This document shows positions 1-6,810 of a stretch of DNA of 64,000 nt, piece after piece (the stretch's first letter is position 1; each line of letters opens with the position of its first letter). This DNA is from Pseudomonas palleroniana (GTDB lineage: Bacteria > Pseudomonadota > Gammaproteobacteria > Pseudomonadales > Pseudomonadaceae), in assembly GCF_003031675.1 (NCBI RefSeq), contig NZ_PYWX01000068.1:62001-126000 (forward strand). The letters run 5' to 3'. A program made the translations under genes and the position numbers. Below the pieces are notes generated by a model. The model did no database searches. It was not told the origin of the DNA and saw nothing but the letters and a program-made list of their open reading frames with translations.

Positions 1-97
1 GGCCGTTCTGGGCTTCGCGGGCGGCACGCATCGACAGTTTGGTGTCGGTCGCAGTGCCATTTTTCTTGTGCAGAGGCGTGTTTTTTACGGCGCTCAT
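1..97 (-). CDS. Hypothetical protein, N-terminal fragment (runs off left edge)
   Basis: Only the first 32 residues are in the window, beginning MSAVKNTPLHKKNGT. The ATG is preceded by a good ribosome binding site (AGGAGT, about 8 bases upstream), which supports it as a real start. The fragment is basic and polar with no signal peptide. I do not recognise the family. It lies downstream, on the same strand, of a 12-codon ORF and a long inverted repeat (227-285), so its expression may depend on that leader. Confidence 0.55.
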   Translation of the reverse strand, partial: MSAVKNTPLHKKNGTATDTKLSMRAAREAQNG

Positions 98-226
98 TGT
101 CTGTACTCCTGTCGCCAATTCTCGACAAAACATACCCGGTACTTACCTGATTGCAGGCGAGCGAAAGCATGCCGAGCCGCGGACTTCGCGATCGGTTTAA
201 ATAAAGTGCTTAATAACTTCTACAAG

Positions 227-266
227 GCCCGCTTAGTGCGCGTTAATTAATTAGCGCGCAGCGGGC
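227..266. repeat. Long inverted repeat (hairpin) with AT-rich loop
   Basis: Outer arms GCCCGC (227-232) and GCGGGC (261-266) and inner arms TGCGCG (237-242) and CGCGCA (255-260) give a 12-bp stem with one four-base bulge and a 12-base AT-rich loop. No T-run follows on either strand, so it is not a plain intrinsic terminator. It overlaps the last codons of the small ORF at 247-285, an arrangement like a leader-peptide attenuator. Confidence 0.5.
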
Positions 267-285
267 TACTACTGGACTTGTTCAT
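247..285 (-). CDS. Candidate 12-residue leader peptide
   Basis: The ORF reads MNKSSSSPLRAN and stops at TAA. It has a strong ribosome binding site (CTGGAG, six bases before the ATG), better than expected by chance for so short an ORF. Four consecutive serine codons stand out. Its 3' half forms one side of the inverted repeat at 227-266. It sits between the small gene at 333-626 and the gene leaving the left edge, all on the minus strand. Translation is not proven; the call rests on the ribosome binding site and the overlap with the hairpin. Confidence 0.35.
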   Translation of the reverse strand: MNKSSSSPLRAN

Positions 286-332
286 AAAGAACTCCAGAAG
301 GTTAATCGGAAAAGTTGTGGTTTCCAGCAGGC

Positions 333-626
333 TCAGGCTGTGCGAGCGCTCACATAGAGGCTAAGCATCAGGCTCGCTTGAACGAGGCTGGAAACGTTCC
401 GTCTCTGCGGGTCTTGAGGGTCGGCGTGATCCCAGTGCTGAACCAGTTGGCCAGTGGTGGGGCAGACACGCCAGTGCGCCAGCATTGGCGCCGGGCGTAC
501 TTGGGGAGAGGTTGCGGCAAAGGGCGAGCGGGTAGGCGAAAAGCCCACGGGCATGCGGCATAGCTTGGCTCGCAGGGCCGAGGCCAGCGAGCGGATATCA
601 GGCAAAACAAAGGGTTGAAGGGTCAT
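333..626 (-). CDS. Small hypothetical protein (97 aa)
   Basis: A 97-residue protein starting MTLQPFVLPD. It has no signal peptide or membrane segment. The central part, WRVCPTTGQLVQHW, resembles small uncharacterised Pseudomonas proteins with a tryptophan-cysteine motif, but I cannot assign a domain. Support for a real gene is a GAGG ribosome binding site six bases before the ATG and a near-consensus sigma-70 promoter about 215 bases upstream on the same strand (840-868). The ribosome binding site lies in the closing stem of a hairpin (633-661), so translation may be controlled. Function unknown. Confidence 0.55.
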   Translation of the reverse strand: MTLQPFVLPDIRSLASALRAKLCRMPVGFSPTRSPFAATSPQVRPAPMLAHWRVCPTTGQLVQHWDHADPQDPQRRNVSSLVQASLMLSLYVSARTA

Positions 627-632
627 AACACA

Positions 633-661
633 CCTCGGGACCGGACAAGCGACCGGCGAGG
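633..661 (-). promoter_or_regulatory. Hairpin that would sequester the ribosome binding site of the 333-626 gene
   Basis: On the minus strand CCTCG (661-657) pairs with CGAGG (637-633), and CCGG (656-653) pairs with CCGG (644-641). The right arm contains the GAGG ribosome binding site of the gene starting at 626. The mRNA could therefore switch between a closed and an open form. The ligand or trigger is not evident. Confidence 0.4.
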
Positions 662-945
662 CAGTTACGGTGGAGCATCAAGCTCTAGCGCAGCTTACCG
701 GACCGGGGAGGCGAGTCCTGTCATATTCTGGGTTTGGCGCCCGATGCCCGCAGAGGCGGTGCTCGGACAGCGACTAGATACTGTGTCCATTGGCTTCTTT
801 TGTGAGGTTTAAAAAAGGCCCCCAATTGCGGGCAGGGGCAATCTACTCAGCCAGTTACAAAATGTCAACGCATGATTAATTAAATGATCCGGCGTTCAGA
901 GTTCATTCAGACAAGAGGCACGGGAAAGTTGCGATATATATAACT
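662..945. promoter_or_regulatory. Long untranslated leader and intergenic region
   Basis: The 319 bases between the LysE gene and the small gene at 333-626 carry no convincing ORF. On the minus strand they hold a sigma-70 promoter (840-868), a GC-rich segment at about 817-839 ending in six T residues that could form a weak early terminator, and roughly 200 bases of leader ahead of the gene at 626. I do not recognise a named riboswitch family here. Confidence 0.4.
840..868 (-). promoter_or_regulatory. Sigma-70 type promoter
   Basis: On the minus strand there is a perfect -35 element TTGACA (868-863), a 17-base spacer, and a -10 element TAGATT (845-840). It points towards the small gene at 333-626. 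This is one of the best matches to the consensus in the window. Confidence 0.55.
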
Positions 946-1557
946 TCATACGCCCAATGCCGCGAGATAGGCGAGATACAACAGTACCAATCCGCAGGTG
1001 CCATAACTGACCCGCTGCCAGCGCGCCGATGCGTTCTTGCGCAACAGGTTGACCAGCGTAGCCACCACGAAGCACGACAATACCGACGCCAGCATGAAAC
1101 CGGCAAAAAACATCAGGGTCTGCGAATGACTGGGCGTAGTGCCGACGATGCCCGACAATGCACTGCCGAGGGCGCCCCAATACACAATGTTCTTCGGGTT
1201 GGCCAGGGAGATGGCTGCGCCTACCGCCAGCGCATTCTGCCCTGAACGTGCAGGCCCGGTTTGCGCTTGCGGCAAGTGCCAGGCGTCGATCAAGCCGCGC
1301 ACGCCCAGCCAGGCCAGGTACAGCGCGCAGACCACCGTCAGCGGTATGCGCACGGCGTCATGCTGGATCAGCAGGGCGATACCGGTCAGGCCGATAACCG
1401 CCCACACGGCATCGCCCACCAGAGAGCCGACCTGCACGAGCAAGGCCGGGGTGAACCCCTGAAGCAAACCCCGGCGCAACGTCTCCGCCAGCACCGCACC
1501 GGGAGAGAGGCAAAAAACAAAACCGAATACCAGTGCGTAAAAAAAGATCGTCAACAT
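946..1557 (-). CDS. LysE/RhtB family amino-acid exporter
   Basis: A 203-residue membrane protein beginning MLTIFFYALVFGFVFCLSPG. The N-terminal SPG motif, the GxxxGD segment near residue 40 and the SLANPKN motif in the middle are typical of LysE/RhtB amino-acid efflux proteins with about six membrane segments. The chosen ATG has GGGAA upstream and starts directly with the first membrane helix; an in-frame upstream extension to 1716 has no family support. The AraC-type gene just upstream on the same strand is a likely local regulator. The exported substrate cannot be told from sequence. Confidence 0.85.
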   Translation of the reverse strand: MLTIFFYALVFGFVFCLSPGAVLAETLRRGLLQGFTPALLVQVGSLVGDAVWAVIGLTGIALLIQHDAVRIPLTVVCALYLAWLGVRGLIDAWHLPQAQTGPARSGQNALAVGAAISLANPKNIVYWGALGSALSGIVGTTPSHSQTLMFFAGFMLASVLSCFVVATLVNLLRKNASARWQRVSYGTCGLVLLYLAYLAALGV

Positions 1558-1630
1558 GCCTGAATTCCCAGAAGTGATGGCAGGCAGTGTGCGAGCGGAT
1601 GGCGCTATCGTCTTGGACCAGATTGCGATT

Positions 1631-2422
1631 TCAGCGCTGCAACAGGTGTTGATAACGGCCGGGAGTAATGCCATAGGCGGCGCGGAAATGCCGATTGAGG
1701 TGGCTCTGGTCGGCAAAACCCAGGTCCTGGGCCACTTCGCAGGGTTGCAGCCCCCTGCGCAGCAGACCTTTGGCGCGCCGGGTGCGAAGTTGCATGGCCC
1801 ATTGCCGCGGGCTCAAGCCGGTCTCTTTCTGGAAGGCCCGCAACAGATGAAATTTGGACAGCCCCAACTCATCGCCAAGGTGTTCCAGAGGCAGCGTCTG
1901 ATGAAGTTGCGCAGCGAGCAACTCCTGGGCGCGGCTGATCATGGGTTTTCCCGCCGGTGCACTCCCTTGCAGGCGCACACCACTGCAACCGACCACCTCG
2001 CCGAGCAGCAGTACCAGCGCTTCTTCATTCAGTTCGCGGACCAAGGCATCGCCGCTCAATGCGCCTTTCACCGCCCTCGCGAGGCGTTGCGCCAGCTCCG
2101 GTTGAAAACACAGGGCACGATCAAACTCCAACTCTGCCAGGCCCAGGTCGGTGGCCAGTTGATCTGCCATGGCGTACACGCTGACAAACTGCCAGGGAGC
2201 GCCCTCAGCAGCGCCACCGCCCTGAATCTGGCCCGGGTTGTACAGGGTGATGCTGCCCGGGCCCGCCTGGAATTCGCGACGGTCGAGCCAGACTTTCTCT
2301 TCGCCGACCAGGTTCACGCCGATCACGCATTCATCGTGACTGTGACGGGCAAAGGACAGGCCGGTGCAGCGGGTGCTGGTGAGTTCATAGTGGCCCAGCC
2401 AGGCGTGTTGCATCGCGTTCAT
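1631..2422 (-). CDS. AraC-family transcriptional regulator
   Basis: A 263-residue protein with an N-terminal cupin-like sensing domain (RHSHDECVIG near residue 26, GPGSITLYNPGQ near 55) and a C-terminal AraC DNA-binding domain with two helix-turn-helix units (LEHLGDELGLSKFHLLRAFQ and VAQDLGFADQSHLNRHFR). It precedes the LysE exporter by 73 bases on the same strand. AraC-LysE pairs are common, and the protein probably controls the exporter in response to a small effector, perhaps an amino acid. Confidence 0.85.
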   Translation of the reverse strand: MNAMQHAWLGHYELTSTRCTGLSFARHSHDECVIGVNLVGEEKVWLDRREFQAGPGSITLYNPGQIQGGGAAEGAPWQFVSVYAMADQLATDLGLAELEFDRALCFQPELAQRLARAVKGALSGDALVRELNEEALVLLLGEVVGCSGVRLQGSAPAGKPMISRAQELLAAQLHQTLPLEHLGDELGLSKFHLLRAFQKETGLSPRQWAMQLRTRRAKGLLRRGLQPCEVAQDLGFADQSHLNRHFRAAYGITPGRYQHLLQR

Positions 2423-2484
2423 CGGGTCAGCTCGGCAGTGGGTTGCGCCTTAGCATACGTAGCTGACCCAGGCGGCGAAAGTGT

Positions 2485-3768
2485 TCAGACACTCAGGCGC
2501 AGCGCGAGCGCGGCCAGGGTGATCAACAGCACCGGCAGGGTCAGTACGACCCCGACCCTGAAGTAGTAGCCCCAGGTAATGGTGATGCCTTTGCGCGCCA
2601 GGATATGCAGCCATAACAAGGTGGCCAGGCTGCCGATAGGCGTGATTTTCGGGCCCAGGTCGCTGCCGATCACGTTGGCGTAGATCATCGCGTCCTTGAT
2701 CACGCCCATCGCATGGCTGGACTCGATGGACAGGGCACCGATCAGCACCGTCGGCAGGTTGTTCATGACCGATGACAGCAACGCGGTGAGCACACCGGTG
2801 CCCATCGCCGCCCCCCACACCCCGTAGGTGGCGAAGGTGTCCAGCCAGGTGGCCAGGTAGGTCGTCAGGCCGGCGTTGCGCAGCCCGTAGACCACCAGGT
2901 ACATGCCCAGGGAAAAGATCACGATCTGCCAGGGGGCTTCCTTGAGCACCTTGCGCGTGGAGATCTTGTGGCCTTTGGCCGCGATGACCAACAGCAGCAC
3001 CGCGCACACCGCAGAAATCGCACTGATGGGAATACCCAGCGGCTCCAGGGCAAAGCAACCGATCAGCAAAATACCGAGTACCCACCAACCGGCGCGAAAG
3101 GTCGCACGGTCGTGAACGGCCCTGGCCGGGTCTTCCAGGTCGTCTGGGTTGTAGGCCTGTGGAATGTCGCGGCGGAAGAACCACAGCAGCACCGCCAGGG
3201 TGGCCGCGACGCTGACCAGGTTCACCGGCACCATGACGGCGGCGTATTGGTTGAAACCGATCTTGAAGTAATCCGCCGAGACGATGTTCACCAGGTTCGA
3301 CACCACCAGCGGCAGGCTGGCCGTGTCCGCGATAAACCCGGCGCCCATGACGAAGGCGAGGGTCGCTGCCGGAGAGAAACGCAACGCCAGCAGCATCGAC
3401 ATCACAATGGGCGTGAGGATCAGTGCCGCGCCGTCATTGGCGAACAGTGCCGACACCAGCGCGCCGAGCAATACCATATAGGCAAACAACCGCCGCCCAC
3501 GCCCTTGGCCCCAGCGCGCCACGTGCAGCGCGGTCCAGGCAAAGAAGCCGGCCTCGTCGAGCAACAGGCTGATGATGATCAGCGCCACAAACGTACCGGT
3601 GGCGTTCCAGATGATGTGCCACACCGCCGGGATGTCCGACAGGCTGATCACTCCGCAGGCCAGGGCCAGGATTGCCCCCAAGGTGGCGCTCCAGCCGACG
3701 CCCAGCCCTTTGGGCTGCCAGATGACCAGGATGATGGTGAAGAGAAAAATCGCAACGGCGACAAGCAT
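2485..3768 (-). CDS. arsB: Arsenite efflux membrane protein ArsB family
   Basis: A 427-residue membrane protein with 10-12 predicted helices. FANDGAALILTPI near residue 110, the DTASLPLVVSNLVNI segment and SVMNNLPTVL in the second half are hallmarks of the ArsB/NhaD ion-transporter superfamily and match ArsB arsenite/antimonite extruders. Length is normal for ArsB. A GGAG ribosome binding site precedes the ATG. No arsR, arsC or arsH lies nearby, so this ArsB stands outside a usual ars operon. Confidence 0.85.
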   Translation of the reverse strand: MLVAVAIFLFTIILVIWQPKGLGVGWSATLGAILALACGVISLSDIPAVWHIIWNATGTFVALIIISLLLDEAGFFAWTALHVARWGQGRGRRLFAYMVLLGALVSALFANDGAALILTPIVMSMLLALRFSPAATLAFVMGAGFIADTASLPLVVSNLVNIVSADYFKIGFNQYAAVMVPVNLVSVAATLAVLLWFFRRDIPQAYNPDDLEDPARAVHDRATFRAGWWVLGILLIGCFALEPLGIPISAISAVCAVLLLVIAAKGHKISTRKVLKEAPWQIVIFSLGMYLVVYGLRNAGLTTYLATWLDTFATYGVWGAAMGTGVLTALLSSVMNNLPTVLIGALSIESSHAMGVIKDAMIYANVIGSDLGPKITPIGSLATLLWLHILARKGITITWGYYFRVGVVLTLPVLLITLAALALRLSV

Positions 3769-4077
3769 GAATGAACGCTCCGATGGCTCGGCAACAGGTG
3801 CCGGCCGGTTATGGTGTTGGGCCTATTGTATCCAGACGCTACGCGTCGCTGCGCCAACCATGGCACTTTGTCATCCAAGGCATGGATCAGTTCGCGTGAG
3901 CAAAGTTCGTCTTTGTGTGGGAACAATTACGCCGACGGGTAGGCGCGTTGCGAGGTCAAACCCTGAAACCATTGACGTGGATCAAATCTACCGCAATCGA
4001 CACACAAGTGATTGAAATTAAAATGAAACATGAATGTCCTAAAGTGCCTGCCCATTGCTCATGAAGGAAGATCCCGC
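3769..4077. other. Intergenic region without gene
   Basis: About 309 bases separate arsB from the small plus-strand gene at 4078. I see no convincing ORF. The only notable element is a palindrome of Anr/FNR type at 3972-3985 (listed separately) followed by an AT-rich stretch around 4010-4024 that could hold a -10 element. Confidence 0.5.
3972..3985 (+). promoter_or_regulatory. Candidate Anr/FNR box
   Basis: TTGACGTGGATCAA fits the Anr/FNR pattern TTGAY-N4-RTCAA. A TAAAAT -10-like element follows at 4019-4024. The site lies about 95 bases upstream of the small gene at 4078 and suggests oxygen-responsive control, but this is inferred from the motif alone. Confidence 0.45.
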
Positions 4078-4293
4078 GTGACCCGTGCCACTCGCAACCT
4101 GCGTAAGACCCTCGATTCCGTCGCGGACAATAACGAAACCGCGGCGTTTGACTTGATGCGTGCCGTCGAAAAAGTCGGCGATGAAGTGCTGCGCCAACGT
4201 CTGCTCAATACCATTCACCGGCTCAACCAGGACGCCTACGAGCTGCGCGAAGCGCGGGACTCGGTCGAACAGGTATCGGTAAAACTCGCCTGA
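4078..4293 (+). CDS. Small conserved hypothetical protein (71 aa)
   Basis: A 71-residue, charged and probably all-helical protein without signal peptide or membrane segment. I chose the GTG at 4078 because AAGGAAG lies eight bases upstream; an ATG at 4030 in the same frame adds 16 residues but has no good ribosome binding site. The sequence (TRATRNLRKTLDSVADNNE and onwards) looks like a short helical-bundle protein. Function unknown. An Anr-like box upstream hints at induction under low oxygen. Confidence 0.6.
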   Translation: MTRATRNLRKTLDSVADNNETAAFDLMRAVEKVGDEVLRQRLLNTIHRLNQDAYELREARDSVEQVSVKLA

Positions 4294-4364
4294 GCAAGAT
4301 CGTTCAAGACAGCCCCTGTGTGACCCTGGCATGCTTGTCGACCCTCTGTCGATGAGCCGTTTCC

Positions 4365-5060
4365 ATGCCTGCCGCCTTACCTCATTACGCCTTCGCTCGC
4401 GGTGCAATCGCGGTTATTCCGTTATCCCTGGCCTGTGCGCCCTGGGGGCTGCTCGCCGGCTCCATGGCGATCGACGCGCAGTTCACGCCGCTGCAAGCCC
4501 AGGGTTTGTCCGCCATTGTCTTTGCCGGTGCCGCGCAACTGGTGGCGATCGGCATGGTCAAGAGTGGCGCGAGCCTGATATCCATTGTCCTGACCACGCT
4601 GCTGCTGACGTCCCAGCATTTGCTGTATGGCATGCATATGCGCCCGACACTCTCGGCGCTCAATACACGCTGGCGCATCAGCATGGGGTTTCTGTTGACC
4701 GACGAGTTCTTCGCCTTGGTCAACCACTATGACCGTGAAACCTTCAACCGCTGGTATGCCCTGGGCGTCGGCCTGACGTTTTACATCGCCTGGAACCTGT
4801 TTACCCTGGCCGGCATCGTGCTCGGCAAAAGCATCCCCGGGCTTGATCAACTGGGGTTGGAGTTTTCCATCGCGGCGACCTTCATTGCCTTGATCACCCC
4901 AGTGGTGCGCGACGTACCGACGGTGGTCTGCGTGGCGATCTCGCTGTTGTGCTCGGTAGGGTTGAGCTTTTTGCGCTGGGAGTCGGCGGTGGTGGTCTCG
5001 GGCTTGCTGGGCATGAGTGCAGGCTATGCGTGCAAGCGGCTGGGGGTAGGGCAGGCATGA
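4365..5060 (+). CDS. azlC: AzlC family branched-chain amino-acid permease subunit
   Basis: A 231-residue membrane protein. The segment PLSLACAPWGLLAGSMAID near residue 20, FAGAAQLVAIGM near 53 and the LLTSQHLLYGMHMRP region near 80 are typical of AzlC, the large subunit of AzlCD-type exporters, best known for branched-chain amino acids and analogues. The stop codon overlaps the ATG of the following small gene (ATGA), as in other azlCD operons. Confidence 0.9.
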   Translation: MPAALPHYAFARGAIAVIPLSLACAPWGLLAGSMAIDAQFTPLQAQGLSAIVFAGAAQLVAIGMVKSGASLISIVLTTLLLTSQHLLYGMHMRPTLSALNTRWRISMGFLLTDEFFALVNHYDRETFNRWYALGVGLTFYIAWNLFTLAGIVLGKSIPGLDQLGLEFSIAATFIALITPVVRDVPTVVCVAISLLCSVGLSFLRWESAVVVSGLLGMSAGYACKRLGVGQA

Positions 5061-5368
5061 TCTACTTGATGATAGTCGCCATGGGCCTGGTGGTCTTTTT
5101 CAACCGTTACCTGTTTATCGAGCCGCGTCTGCCGGTGCGCCTTAATCGCGGCGCCCGAGAGTTCCTCGGGTTTGCGGTGCCGGGCATGCTCACGGCGATT
5201 TGCGGGCCGATCATTTTTCTCGCCGATCACCGGCTCAACCTGAGCCCGACCAACCCTTATCTGCTCGCGGGTATCTGCGCGGTGGCGCTGATGTTCTGGA
5301 CGCGCAGCGTACTGATCACGGTGTTGCTGAGCATGGCGCTGTTCTATCTGTTTCGTTGGTACTTCTGA
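5057..5368 (+). CDS. azlD: AzlD family small transporter subunit
   Basis: A 103-residue membrane protein of AzlD type, the small partner of AzlC. It has about four hydrophobic segments and the motif FVVF-like NRYLFIE...RLPVRLNRGAREFL followed by AVPGMLTAI. The start is fixed by the four-base ATGA overlap with azlC, so the two are translationally coupled. A longer in-frame ORF beginning at 4949 lies inside azlC and is not needed. Confidence 0.9.
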   Translation: MIYLMIVAMGLVVFFNRYLFIEPRLPVRLNRGAREFLGFAVPGMLTAICGPIIFLADHRLNLSPTNPYLLAGICAVALMFWTRSVLITVLLSMALFYLFRWYF

Positions 5369-5378
5369 AGCGCAGGCG

Positions 5379-5404
5379 AAAAAATGCCCGCGGGAGGGCG
5401 GGCA
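5379..5404. terminator. Hairpin after azlD, T-run only on minus strand
   Basis: TGCCCGC (5385-5391) pairs with GCGGGCA (5398-5404) over a six-base loop. Six A residues precede it, so it reads as stem plus T-run on the minus strand. On the plus strand, after azlD, it lacks a T-run and may only stabilise the mRNA end. Confidence 0.35.
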
Positions 5405-5540
5405 GAAGGAAGACTTCTTAAAAATGAGCCAGGCAACTATAGACGGCGCATTGTGCTTTTACCGTGAAACAAAGTTCATGTGCGCGTCAGTTAAGCCTGC
5501 GGCGGTGGTACAGTCGCGGTTTTTCCATGGAGGCGATGGC

Positions 5541-5894
5541 ATGCGTAAGGTAGTAATGGGCGTCATGATGGTGGCGGCGCTGTCCGGTTGCGCCGGCACG
5601 AAGATGAAAGAGGCGCGTGCAGGCCAGCCCTATAAAACCCTGGCTTCGGACAAGGCCCCGCTGGTAGTTGCCCAATGCGTGCAGTTCGGCTGGCAGGACG
5701 AGGCGGTGTTCGGCGTGGACGCCGGAGGCTTCAAGGAGCCGTTGGAGTCAGATGGTTTCACGGTGTACACCACTGACGGTGCCTACTTTGTAGACGTGCG
5801 CGCCGCGGGTGCCGGCTCTACCGTCAAGTATTACGCAGCCGAAGACACGATGCCTGCCAAGCGTCGCCAGGCCGCCCTCGCGACCTGCCTGTAG
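5541..5894 (+). CDS. Small lipoprotein, unknown function
   Basis: A 117-residue protein with an N-terminal lipoprotein signal (MRKVVMGVMMVAALSGC, lipobox LSGC). The start is set by GGAGGCGATGGC just upstream of the ATG. After the signal it has no recognised domain; two further cysteines (AQCVQF and ATCL at the very end) could form a disulfide in the periplasm. It is followed by a convergent DUF1275 gene. Function unknown. Confidence 0.75.
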   Translation: MRKVVMGVMMVAALSGCAGTKMKEARAGQPYKTLASDKAPLVVAQCVQFGWQDEAVFGVDAGGFKEPLESDGFTVYTTDGAYFVDVRAAGAGSTVKYYAAEDTMPAKRRQAALATCL

Positions 5895-6037
5895 TCCGTT
5901 GCTTTAGAATTATTCAGAAATGCCTGGCGCGACAGGCGCCGAGCATTGGCTTATTATTCATCCGCTCGCTCGACGTGATGGCTCTTTACCGGTACACGGA
6001 TGTCGAGGCCTAAACGTCGGGCGGGCCTCTTTGCTCG

Positions 6038-6742
6038 TTATCGCGGCATGTAGCCCAAGTGCCAGCGCCGGGGAATCCTCAGCGATACCAGGCCCAGTAA
6101 TATGGCCAATGCACCGCTGACCAGCAGCGCCTTCAGCCCCCATTGGTGCTCCAGCACCGCGCCGATCACCGCCCCCACAAACATCCCGGCCCACGGGATC
6201 AACTGTACCCGCCACCCGTTGCGTCGTTCGCCCAGCATCCAGCGGCCCAGCCCACGACCAAAGCGTGACAGTGCCCCCGTCACATAGGTCAGCCCCACGG
6301 GCAGGCCATTGACCTCTTCCACGGCTGCATTGAGCATGCCCATGGCGGTGATCGCTGCCAGCAAGGCAGGCAAGGTATCGGCGAAAGGCCATAAGCCGGC
6401 GCCGCTCAACAGCACGGCGATACACAACAGCAAGGGCAGGGCATGCCGACGGCCCAGGCGGCTGACCACGACACCCAAGGCGTTGCCGATGACGAACGTG
6501 GCGATCAACAACAGCAGGCGCCCGATCAGGCCCAGATCACCGGCGCCCATCGCCACGGCCAGGCGGGTGGTGTTGCCGCTCATGAATGACACGAAGTCCC
6601 CGCTGGCCATGAAGCCGATGGCATCGGTCATGCCGGCCAGCACCGAAAGGCTGGCCACCAGCAACAAGCCGACCCGGCCACGCCAGCGTTGGCGATGGGC
6701 CAGCGCGGCATTGGCGTAGGGCGTGCGGGACGAAGGCAGCAT
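6038..6742 (-). CDS. DUF1275 (YoaK family) membrane protein
   Basis: A 234-residue membrane protein with about six hydrophobic segments. The motif AGMTDAIGFMASGDFVSFMSGNTTR near residue 37 and NGLPVGLTYVTGAL near 145 are the hallmark conserved stretches of DUF1275/YoaK proteins, whose role is unknown. A GAGGAG ribosome binding site supports the ATG. It lies downstream of the ABC-F gene on the same strand (about 70 bases apart). Confidence 0.85.
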   Translation of the reverse strand: MLPSSRTPYANAALAHRQRWRGRVGLLLVASLSVLAGMTDAIGFMASGDFVSFMSGNTTRLAVAMGAGDLGLIGRLLLLIATFVIGNALGVVVSRLGRRHALPLLLCIAVLLSGAGLWPFADTLPALLAAITAMGMLNAAVEEVNGLPVGLTYVTGALSRFGRGLGRWMLGERRNGWRVQLIPWAGMFVGAVIGAVLEHQWGLKALLVSGALAILLGLVSLRIPRRWHLGYMPR

Positions 6743-6810
6743 GGAGCGGGCTCCTCGATGAGATTATTCGGCCACTACCGTAAGAGGCTTTGCGGGTTGG
6801 CGCAATGACC

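Noticed and set aside
615..812. 65-residue plus-strand ORF
   Set aside because: It overlaps the leader and promoter of the minus-strand gene, lacks a ribosome binding site and shows no protein-like sequence.
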